64,000 bases of DNA, taken from contig QJNS01000031.1 in the NCBI GenBank assembly GCA_004154925.1, positions 62,001 through 126,000 of the forward strand, read 5' to 3'. The position numbers and the translations under genes were made by a program. The notes beneath the pieces were generated by a model. That model saw only the letters and a list, made by a program, of their open reading frames with translations, was not told the origin of the DNA and searched no databases. This DNA is from Monosporascus cannonballus (lineage: Eukaryota > Ascomycota > Sordariomycetes > Xylariales). Within the stretch, counting starts at the first letter, position 1. Every line of letters starts with the position of its first letter. Shown here one piece after another: positions 36,501 to 45,197 of the stretch.

Positions 36501-37477
36501 AATTTATTTATAATAAAAAGGTTGTATTAAAATAATTTTAAAATAATTATTTATTAATAATTTAATAATTATAATAATTGTTACAATGGCGTATATTAAG
36601 TAAACGGCTTGCTAGTTAATTCTGGAATTAAAAAAATTATTTGGTATTAAAAAAAATTCCCGCGTTATAAAATAATTTTCGGTTAGGAAAATAATAGTTA
36701 AGCGCCCGGCTGGGAAAATAATACCTAAGGGCCCGGTTTCTTTTAAAAAGCGAAAATAATATATTTTATTTAATAATAAGTTTTCTTTGAAAAAATAAAA
36801 TAATTTGAAAATAATATTAATATATATAGCGGCCGTTTTACGTAAAATCCGACGATATTAAACAAATATTAAGCTATTATTTAAAAAGACAATTTTTTAA
36901 TATATAATAAAGAAAATTTCGTAATAATTTAAGAATAAATAACGATTTTAAATTTCTGTTATCAACGTTATATAAAAAGCAATAAAACTTATATTAATCG
37001 AAATAATTAAAAATAATTTAATTTTTTATAATAATTATTTTGTACGTTATTTACGTAAAACGAATTATTATTTAATTAAAAAAATATGTAATTAGTTAAA
37101 AATATTTGAAGTTATTACCAAAGCTGAATAGGACCGTAAATAAAAAATACGGCTCTCGACAAAAAACCGGGCGTTTTATTAAATAAAACATATAATCAAA
37201 ATTTTAAACGTATTAAAAAAATACGTAAAATAATAATACGTAAAATAATAACCCGTAAAATAATAAAGATTCGGATAATATATAAGATAATAATAATAAT
37301 AAAATTTTAAGCGAAATTTAAACTTAATTTAAAAGGAAATCGACATTATTTGGTTTTATAATATTTAAAAAGTTTTATGCAATTTAACTGCAAATTTTTT
37401 AATATTATTATTTTTACCGGATTATTTCAGATTATTTCAAACTATTAAAGCGATTTGCTTTATGTGCAAATTTTTTA
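30567..37477. other. hAT interior, heavily RIP-mutated, no gene assigned
   Basis: About 6.9 kb of extremely AT-rich sequence. Faint coding traces on the plus strand: 33741-33956 (open 71-codon frame), then KNLKTTDRFRVFITNNN near 34080-34120. At 35640-35880 I read DNNGFVSARKQFEKRKEKI, then ETVRKLPD and NVLSDKVYGILNNDLKYPD. At 36048-36180 there is a stretch with regularly spaced Cys/Tyr. These may be remains of the transposase or of cargo genes. I cannot name a family. A less mutated patch lies at 33090-33160. Confidence 0.45.
36048..36180 (+). pseudogene. Possible Cys-rich domain remnant inside the hAT element
   Basis: The plus frame reads CRFFEIA-stop-IYCYNYNKLGP-stop-LLS-stop-GDK-stop-YK-stop-Y. 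If the stops are RIP-hit Gln codons and some Tyr are former Cys, the spacing (CxxC, CxxC, then CxxC) resembles a zinc-binding domain. It could belong to the transposase or to a cargo protein. Low certainty. Confidence 0.3.
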
Positions 37478-37649
37478 CCCACTAGGTATTCGTAAGTCCT
37501 TGGCAAAACCTAATAGATACCCAATAGGTCCTTGGCAAATCCGATAGGTACCCGCGGGTACCCACCAAATCTGATAGGTAATGGATAGGTACCCATCAGG
37601 ACCCATGGGTCTTCGTGGGTCACCCACGGGTACCCATTCCCTCACCCTA
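37478..37649 (-). repeat. Right terminal and subterminal repeats of hAT element
   Basis: TCCCTCACCCTA at 37638-37649 is the inverted copy of the left end. Inside lie GGTACCCGCGGGTACCC, GACCCATGGGTC, CACCCACGGGTACCC and two TCCTTGGCAAA motifs, matching the set at the left end. Confidence 0.78.
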
Positions 37650-37657
37650 GGCAGAAC
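37650..37657. repeat. 8-bp target duplication, right copy (hAT)
   Basis: GGCAGAAC directly after the right end; compare GGCAAAAC at 16308-16315. Confidence 0.75.
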
Positions 37658-37834
37658 GTTATGACGAAACAGCACCCGGAGGATGCATTCTCGTACGTTT
37701 AGCTACCACACACTACGTCCATGTATTATTTGGCCAAGAAGTGGCAGGCTTTATAATATTACATATGTGTCACAGTTAGGCTGATCGCGAGAAAAGGTTG
37801 CATAGGGTATGAGAAGTGATCATTGTCCGACTAG

Positions 37835-37965
37835 AATTAAGCTCTAGGGAGCTGTAGCTAGGAAGCTCTCTATATACTGTGAGCGCGCCGGAACAAGGTT
37901 TTTCCGGGGTGCTGTGGAGCTTGATGACTAACACAGATACCCCTATTCCACGACAATATGTAAAG
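37835..37965 (+). repeat. Dispersed repeat R, copy 2
   Basis: Less mutated copy of the repeat at 10150-10275: AGCTAGGAAGCTCTCTATAT, GAGCGCGCCGGAACAAGG, CCGGGGTGCTG, GACTAACACAGATACCCC. It contains a CTATATA box-like stretch, so an LTR fragment is one possibility. Confidence 0.6.
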
Positions 37966-38721
37966 GTTATCGGGTATAAAAAGTGGCATATCAGTTGGAC
38001 TTGTGTTTCCCCGTCGTAACAAGGTCGCCGTTTCAGGGTTGAAAGAGAACGTTTGGCTTCGAGGGGAATGGCTCATCGGGCTATAGGGAGCAAAATGGAG
38101 CAATTGCTCATATCTGCCGCCTAGACCACCTTTACGGATGCCAACCATCTTTCGAACCCGGTTTCTACAGTTTAAGTATTCCTTTTTCATATGGTCTATT
38201 CGGCGGCTGTTAGTGATATGCGCATTAGATTTCCGGTTCTTGAGTTGGTCAGCGGGGATCAACCAACCCTTCGTAGACTATCCGTTTATAAAATGTCTAG
38301 GCAAAAATAGTGTGCAAGGCAAACTTCGCTGATCTCTCTAGATCCAGCCGCATGAGACCCACTCTAGGGGAGCATTCGCTCATATACCGGAGCCAATAAT
38401 GCAACACAAACGACAATCTTGTTCGAAACATCGCGCTTGCTAAAGCACGGAGGATTTGGTCCTTTGGGAACAACATTTCATCACGGTTTATCAAAAGAGA
38501 CGATCAATCCATAGCCACCCACAACAATTTACGTAACAAGTTAATTGCCCGGTGGGTTAGTGTGTTACCAAGTGGCCCGCCCTGAGCCAACTTTCAGGAA
38601 CAACCCCAGTATTATATCATGACGGAAAGCGTAATGACGGAGTTTGTAACTACTTTAACGTGGAAACCAGAATCATTACTTGTCCATCTTTGCCTAGAAT
38701 GATCTTCAGTCACCAAATAAA
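37966..38721. other. GC-island spacer, nothing recognised
   Basis: Only unsupported frames are present (minus 37870-38262, minus 38297-38494). No domain is seen. This stretch contains the upstream region of the aquaglyceroporin gene. Confidence 0.5.
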
Positions 38722-40363
38722 TTGTCTCCCACCCCACCTCAAAGTTTGACATACCAAACGTCCAATACCCCAGAGCGAGAGACTTGCCGAATATCCACCA
38801 CATTATCCACCGACCACTACCAGAGAAGCGTGATGAAGGTGCCCCTAACCAAACCGCGCAACCGCTTCGAATCCAAGCGAACCCCATTGCCGCTATTCAG
38901 GAGATTCCCGGATACAAACGGAACTCTTGAGTACACCAGTGGTGCGTTGAATCGTGCAAGAAAGCGGATGGGCCTGCACGGTGAAATCGAAGTCCGCCCT
39001 ATCGACCTCCGCGCCGAGACTCTCTGTAAGTGCCTTATCAGCTTGCACCCGTCTTTCTTATTTCCCTGTCCGCGAGCCCTAGTTTTCGTCGGGGGACTCC
39101 TAACTATTGTCAAGATCCACTGGAAGAACAACTACTGACTTTGCATATCCATAGTATGGAGTAGAATACGGCTGGTGCTTCGCGAGCCGTTCCTCGAGTT
39201 CTGGGGTGCCTTCATCATGGTATTGCTGGGAGATTCCGTTACAGCACAGACTTATCTCAGTAACCAGCAGTATGGGAGCTGGATGAATATCTGCTTAGGG
39301 TGAGTATACCTGATGTGGTGAAGAAAGGGTGGGTGTTGCTGACAGGACCTCAGATGGTCGTGCGCCTACATATTCGGAATCTACATCGCAGGCGACTCGG
39401 GCGCGTACCTGAACCCAGCCGTGACGCTGACTAACTGTCTGTTTCGCGGGCTACCCCTGAGACGGTTTCCAACCTATGCGGCAGCCCAGTTCCTAGGCAC
39501 CTTCTGCGCACACGGCCTCATCTATGCTAATTACGTATCCGCAATCGATAGCTACGAAGGACCCGGCATACGTACCCTCCCACCGAACGAAACGACGTCC
39601 GCCAGGATCTTCTGCACATTTCCTGCGCCCTTTGTGCCGAAAGTCAGCCAGTTTTTCTCCGAGTATATCGCCAACTTTACCTCCATGTTCTGCATCTTCG
39701 CAATGAGAGACGAGAATGGTGCTGATCTCGTACGTGGTTTTCGGAATGGGTATCTGAAACCTTGTGCTGACGGTTCCTTCAGAAAGGGGGCGGCTGGTTC
39801 GTTCTTGCTCTGTTCTGGCTGAACTTCGGCCTTATGAGTTCCCTCGGATGGGAGACAGGGTGCGCCTTACTGACAATCTCAATTCCCTTCGGCTAATCAG
39901 ACCCAGATCCCCAATCAACCCAGGTCGTGACATTACCGGACGGATTTGGCTATCCATTCTTGGCTATAAGGGGGCATGGTCTGCTTTCGATTATTACTCT
40001 TGGGTCAGTGCTTCCCTTGAGGCCCCTCGGAAGTAGCCCACGTTCATCTTATCATAGATTCCAATTGTGGTGCCATTCATTGCGACAATCAGCGGGGCCA
40101 CTGTGTACGACTTGTTCATATGCACAGGGGAGAGTCCCACCAATAAACCCGGACTGGGTGTCGGTTATCTTCTGTCGAAGATCCTGGGGAGATATGATGG
40201 AAAAGGGCAGGATGAAGAGCAGGGTTATGCCGACCAAAGTCAAGGGAACAGCGATAGAGCCCAGGACGGTGACGAGAGTGGCGGGCGGTCGACGGGAAAT
40301 GAACATGTAAGCCGGTCCGTCGCAGGCGCCGACGATGAAGTTACAGAAAAAGGCACGGGATAG
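38722..40363 (+). CDS. Aquaglyceroporin (MIP family), six exons
   Basis: Exons 38722-39025, 39155-39299, 39354-39729, 39783-39859, 39907-40003 and 40058-40363 keep one frame (1305 nt, 434 aa). All introns are GT-AG; the last four are 47-54 bp. ATG 38833 is an alternative start (397 aa). The N-terminal tail is cytosolic. REPFLEFWGAFIMVLLGDSV is TM1. The first pore box is YLNPAVT (Asn170-Pro171-Ala172), and the second is INPGRD (Asn305-Pro306-Gly307), with Ala replaced by Gly. Arg308-Asp309 after it are typical of glycerol-conducting members. WETG precedes box 2, and the last membrane segment runs IVVPFIATISGATVYDLFI. An acidic tail of about 75 residues ends the protein. It would pass glycerol or other small solutes through the plasma membrane. 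No RIP damage is seen. The intron 5 acceptor could also be 6 bp earlier. Confidence 0.85.
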
Positions 40364-41476
40364 GATCAACAAGACGGTAGCAACGAGGGTCCCCAACCCA
40401 GAGACAATGAGCGCGAAAATAACTTGCAGCAGAAGACGAGCAAGGATACCGGCTACGACTACGATTATAATGACTCGAATAAGAACGAAGCCTATGATAG
40501 CTACACCGGTTCGACATAAACGGAGTAAAGGCAGCGAAAATCATCAGCGGCATAGGACAGACACCATTAGCGTCATTTTGGGCCTCGGAATCCTTGGTTA
40601 GGCGTTAGGATTCTAGCATGGGGAAAGAGCTTAAAGGCATCAACTATGCATTACCCATCGGATGGGGAGAGATACGAGAGCGATTTGGTTAGGTATCGAT
40701 GTTTAAACCACTATTTTAGTCAGGCTCACGCCCCAAAATGTGAGGTTTAACTTCGACCCATACTAAATAGCAACCTCAGCGTGCTCGCTCCACATGATAT
40801 CGTGTCTCCCCCGACGATCTTGTGAGTTATAAGCCACATGACTGGTGTGCAAATATACTATACTGTGTTTGGCTTACGAGGTAGCCGGTTGCCGGACCTT
40901 CCATTAGTAGTCCTTTAATTAAGAGCCCGAAGGTGAACGTCGGAGCTTGATAGATATCGAATTAGAACAAACCTTGGGTCTAGCCAAGTTCTATTGGCCT
41001 GGGCTTCATCGTTGGCGATCTTTGTTTGAATAACCTCACACCGACAGTGGCCTTGCACAGTCATATTGTTAGCGAAGTTACACCCATCGTAGCTCGCAAC
41101 AAGATGGTGGATCTCGAAGGCGACCCCTTTCAGTTCTTGGAATCAATGCCCCCTTGAAAACATGACCAGAATCAGCGACGTTCCGGAAGGGTCCCTGCCC
41201 TTTATCTTATCACCACGGAGTTTTAACAATATTTTTAATATCCGTCGGGCGGCAAACAGGTGTTCTATACATCAGAGTGCGTTGGAAAGGTGAGCTTAGC
41301 GCTGGTCCCCCCTCCAAATGAAACGCGTGGTCTGTTGGGGCGAAGATGGGTGACCGCACCCCCAGGCGAGCTCCTCAATGCTCGTCTACGGTAATTGCCT
41401 CGGCTCCTGGAAGCATCGGCGCGTCCATTCGGGTCAGTCAGAAGAGGATAGTTTCATTATGCACAACAACCTTCAA
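40364..41476. other. Spacer, nothing supported
   Basis: 3' side of the aquaglyceroporin and of the minus-strand secreted protein (convergent genes). A minus-strand hydrophobic frame between 40540 and 40052 overlaps the last aquaporin exon and is treated as a shadow. The rest shows no gene. Confidence 0.5.
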
Positions 41477-42199
41477 TTATTGCAAGAAAAGCGCCACCTG
41501 CGTGTGACCCTCCGGAACTCCCATCTGCTGCGACCCCCATAGAAACGGCCACACTGGGACTTGGGCGCCGGGCGCCGGCTTTCCGGTAATCGGGATGTCC
41601 CAAGCGCAGCGTAGGTTTCCCTGGCAAAGCCGGCCGTCAAGACCCTGCAATTGCGACAACGGTTAGTTGATACTCAGTAATAACGTAGCGTATCTCCTCC
41701 TGCCTTCCATTTCTGGTATTGCTCAATGCCGAAGAACGCGTGCTCGGCACTTATCTGCCCACACCAACCCACTCCTCCCCTGCCGTTCCTCTCTTGTCCG
41801 TAGTCCTCTCTTCGTAAACTGAAAGTAGAGACTCACATTGATCGTATAGAACTGCGTATCGGGTGCCGCGTCCTGTGAGCAGAAGAGCGCGTGCTGGTCC
41901 TTGCCGTACACGCTGTCCTCGTTGGTGGGCTGGCTCTCGTCGTTCACTGTGCAGGGCCCCGCCGCGGCCGAGACCAGGTTGCCGCCGGTCCAGGTCTCCG
42001 CCTCGTAGGTGAAGGTCGCGCAGTCGTCCAGCGTCAGCCGGCCCGTCGCGCCCAGGCATCCGGTGTGGTTCGTCGGGTCCGTCGTGGGCTCCGTCGGCAC
42101 AAGGTATAGGTTGCCGGAGACGGGTTCGCAGTGCGAGAGTGTGGCGAGCAACAGCACAGCGCTAACGACTATGTTCGCCTTGGCGGACGACGGAGCCAT
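41477..42199 (-). CDS. Small secreted Cys-rich protein; candidate effector
   Basis: Exon 1 is 42199-41837 and exon 2 is 41644-41477, joined over a 192-bp intron (GTGAGT...TTGCAG, phase 0); the product is 176 aa. Residues 1-24 form a signal peptide (basic start, then VVSAVLLLATLSHC). Mature Cys are at 48, 60, 83, 107, 128 and 134, enough for three disulfides. The pattern GCLGATGRLTLDDCATF, SAAAGPC, ALFC and FYTIN-GLDG parallels the protein at 14956-15535 (GCVDINGKF, YGGKC, LEC, EFT-LNG). The intron falls only two codons away in the aligned segment. The C-terminal part, with PVWPFLWGSQQ and EGHTQVALFL, has no counterpart there. I recall similar small secreted proteins in plant-associated ascomycetes, but no function is known. 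The frame is fully open. Confidence 0.8.
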
Positions 42200-42309
42200 G
42201 GTGAAAGGATATGCAAGTTTAGGAAAGTGGGAGAAGGTCGGTGTCAGGTCTTGTCCCTATGCGGTGAGTCGGTGGGGGGAGGGAGAGTAAGTGCGTAGGA
42301 GCGTGCCGA

Positions 42310-42320
42310 GTTATATACCT
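42310..42320 (-). promoter_or_regulatory. TATA box of the minus-strand secreted protein gene
   Basis: GGTATATAAC on the minus strand, about 110 bp upstream of the ATG at 42199, with a pyrimidine-rich leader between. The distance is similar to that of the other secreted-protein gene. Confidence 0.45.
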
Positions 42321-43203
42321 AGTATTTCCCCGGCCAATAGTAGCCCTTCTAGTATTACCGGAAGGAGTAGGTGGCGCTGTCGGCGGAAATATGACATCAG
42401 GAACATGGGCTTTCAAGGGTACGGCAGCGTCATAGTGGCAGATCCCACCCGACCTTCCTCCTTCACCCTTGGTGCCGGGGACATGCTTCAAACCGACCCG
42501 CCGAGAGGGTGACGCCGGAATCATGTGCGAAACCGTGGTGCGGCTGACTCAACTTTCCCATCCATAGCTTTGATAATATAGCAAGCAGGTCCTTCCGTAT
42601 AGGGTGTAATGGCATCGATTCTACCTAAGCTAACCTAACTGACCTAAAATTCCGAGAAACCTTTGGGGCGCCCGGGCGACTTCGGCGGAGCGACCGACAG
42701 GCCGAAATATAAAGGATGCTTGACAGCCATGCTATGCGTACGAAGGATACACCCAGACCCCTTATCACCCCTGCGACCGATTACCATCGAAGGCCGCATT
42801 ATTGGGTAAAGGGGTTCGATTCGGGAGAGGTATAATATGGGACGGTAAAGGCATCTCCGAATCATACTTCTTATGGTCACAATAAGTTAAAATACTGCGG
42901 TCCAATCATGCAGCCAATTACATCCAGTTGAGCACAGTACCACGCCAGCTTGTATAAATGATACATTCGGTGATGGCCTTCGTAAAAAAATGAAAAAAAT
43001 AAAATAAAAATATAAGAAATTCTAAGGTACACTTATTAAACATATACCCCCAGAAGGACGGCTAGTCGCCAACAGAGATATCCATTGAGAATTCCGAACC
43101 ATTCTATGAGCCCAATTGTCGAGGCTCAGAACGGGTCCTACAATTTGTCATGGAGGGGAGACCACAAATAAAATCGACAGGAATATTTGTCAGCAGCCCT
43201 TAT
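42321..43203. other. Intergenic region with an A-rich tract
   Basis: Upstream of the secreted protein and downstream of the MFS gene. At 42983-43021 is an A-rich tract with interspersed T and G (AAAAAAATGAAAAAAATAAA and more), perhaps a retroposon tail or just low complexity. No gene is seen. Confidence 0.45.
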
Positions 43204-45197
43204 TTACGCGACATGCACTTCCACCTTCTTTTCTTTGACACTTCGCCACTCCACGGCCGCGCTGCCAAAGCCCGTTGCGGCCGCTAGCCCCGCTGCGACG
43301 AGAAACGTCTTCGTCAGCGCGTCATTATACGAGAGGATAACGCCAGGGATGTATTCGGCTGACACGCTGTGTTGGAGATTGGCGGCGCCCGCGTTAAGCA
43401 CGATGGTTGGGTTCAAGCCCGGCACGTTAACCGCGAGTTTCTGCACGAGCTTGTTCGCGAATACCGTCTGACCGACGCTGACGAACAGCGCGCCGCCGAG
43501 CGTTTGCAGAAAGACGACCACTGCCGTGCCCGTCGGGACGTCCCTGATGTCGAGGACGGTCTGCACGGCCATGAGCGGCTGCTGCATGCCGAGGCCGACC
43601 CCGGCGCCGAACAGGAGCTGGTAGATGACCCAGGCGGCGGTTGTGGTGTTCGCGGTAAAGAGGGAGAGGAGGCCGGCGCCCGCGGCCATGAGTACCGTGC
43701 CGGTGATCATGAAGGGGGCGTAGTAGCCTTGCCTAGTGACGATGGCGCCGGCTAGGAGGGAGAACACCACGACGGTAATCAGCATCGGCAGGTTGCGGAT
43801 TCCCGAGTTGACGGCACTGGTGCCCTGCACGGCCTGGAACCAGATCGGGATGTAGTAGCAGAGGACGAAGAAGCTGGCGCCTAGGCAGAACGAGTACGAA
43901 CTGCTGGCCCAGACAGTCCGGTTCTTGATAATCCGCGGGGGCACGGTGGCGTCCTCCTGCTGGAAATACTGCAGGAGCAGAAACGCGATGATGAGCACAC
44001 CGAACACGGTCAAGAGCGCTACGGCCCGAGCGTCGTACCATTGGTATCTAGTCCCGCCCCATTGGAGGGCCAGGAGAATGCAAATGATTGCCGACATAAA
44101 TACGATCGTCCCTAAAGGGTCGAAGTGCCTTAAGCGTTCGAAAAGGGGTTCGTTCTTCGCGCTGCTTCGTGCAGGGTCCGGGAAGAAAAGAAGGACAATA
44201 CCAATGGTCAGGGCACCGAATGGTAGGTTGACGAAAAAGCACCAGCGCCAGTTCTAAGATCGTTTGGTTAGTGTCCTCACCACAAGCTTGCAATTGGGGG
44301 CATGATACACATACCACTTTATCAGTGAAGACCCCGCCTAAAAGGGGCCCCGCAACCGAAGCGACACCATACATGCTACCAGTAAAGCCCCTGTGGCTAT
44401 CTCAGCATATAGGGGAAAAGGATGTTCTGGGCGTGTCTTACGTATAGAAAGGGCGTTTAACAAGGGGCACGCTATGCGCCAAGATCAGGAGGGAACCAGT
44501 CAGAATACCGGCAGAGCCAAGGCCTGCAACTGCGCGGCCCATAATTAAGGTCAAGGAGTTCTGGGCAGCGCCGCAAATCAAACTCCCGAGTTCGAAGATC
44601 GCGATGGCGGTCAGATAGACACGTTTAATGCTGAGGAAGGTGTAGAGCTTTCCATAAAAGAGCTGCAGGGTGGCGCTGGCGAGCAGGTAAGCTATACAGA
44701 AACACGTCAGCCTCCCACCTGTATGGCACTTTCCTTCTGCCCAACTCACCACTCCCGTACCAACCAACGTCAGGTAAGCTATGGAATGTGTCAGTAATTT
44801 TGGGGATCGCGGTGGTGATAATTGCATTGCTTCACGGATGTTAGCTAAGGGTGCTCGTAGCCCAACGTTCCGGAGCGAGCACTCACTCGAGAGCCATGAG
44901 GAGTATGCTAAGGCATATTGCAAGCACAATAAGACTGAGAGTCAGCCCAGTGGGGTACTCCGTTCCGTCCTCTCGAACCTGGACCTCCATTACTGAACCA
45001 CAGGACTGCGACCCTGTCGTCGCCTGCCTGGAAAACTTCTCACACTTTTCGGTCTCAGTGAATGGGAACTCCTCTGTTAGCGGCAGGCGATGGATCGGAC
45101 GCGACGTATGAGAGAGTCCATCCGTTTTAACCAGCCTTCTCATGCTGGAGTCGCTGGGGGCGAGCGTCGACTTTTGAGATACCGCCTCGAAAGACAT
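43204..45197 (-). CDS. MFS drug/toxin efflux pump, DHA2 family (14 TM)
   Basis: Five exons, 45197-44887, 44829-44750, 44691-44442, 44390-44315 and 44253-43204, with introns of 57, 58, 51 and 61 bp (all GT-AG), sum to 1767 nt, giving 588 aa. After an N-terminal tail of about 80 residues comes TM1 ([18 protein letters not shown]), then [20 protein letters not shown] and [20 protein letters not shown], a DHA2 hallmark. [15 protein letters not shown] follows, then motif C ([13 protein letters not shown]) and [13 protein letters not shown]. The last exon carries the remaining segments and ends in a basic tail. Such pumps use the proton gradient to export toxins or drugs across the plasma membrane, and fungal members often sit in metabolite clusters. 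Open in all exons without RIP damage. Confidence 0.92.

Larger units (their letters stand above)
16316..37649. mobile_element. Large hAT-type DNA transposon with nested LTR elements
   Basis: The left end TAGGGTGAGGGA (16316-16327) is the exact inverted copy of the right end (37638-37649). The TAGGG start fits the hAT terminal consensus YARNG. The bordering 8-mers GGCAAAAC (16308-16315) and GGCAGAAC (37650-37657) match at 7 of 8 positions, and the one difference is a G/A transition, as RIP would make. Eight-bp duplications are the hAT norm. Both ends carry several copies of GGGTACCC and AGGTCCTTGGCA-like motifs as subterminal repeats. A gypsy element (16677-23979) and a copia element (24964-30561) lie inside, each with its own 5-bp duplication. 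Without them about 8.4 kb remain, large for a hAT. No transposase could be recognised in the RIP-mutated interior, so orientation and autonomy are unknown. KDZ-type elements also make 8-bp duplications and are the main alternative. Confidence 0.75.

Noticed and set aside
16316..37649. Starship-type giant element
   Set aside because: No DUF3435 tyrosine recombinase gene was recognised near either end, and the 12-bp inverted ends with an 8-bp duplication fit a DNA transposon of hAT type better.
40052..40545. Minus-strand frame with several hydrophobic segments opposite the aquaglyceroporin C-terminus
   Set aside because: It overlaps the well-supported last exon and tail of the aquaglyceroporin, lacks a convincing start and shows no family match. 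It is probably a shadow of the acidic/basic sense sequence.
42983..43021. A-rich tract as the poly(A) tail of a LINE or processed copy
   Set aside because: No recognisable retroposon body or target duplication was found next to it, so it is listed only as low complexity.
43369..44257. Plus-strand frames of 94-128 codons across the MFS gene
   Set aside because: They mirror the GC-rich third positions of the confirmed minus-strand MFS exons and have no domain.
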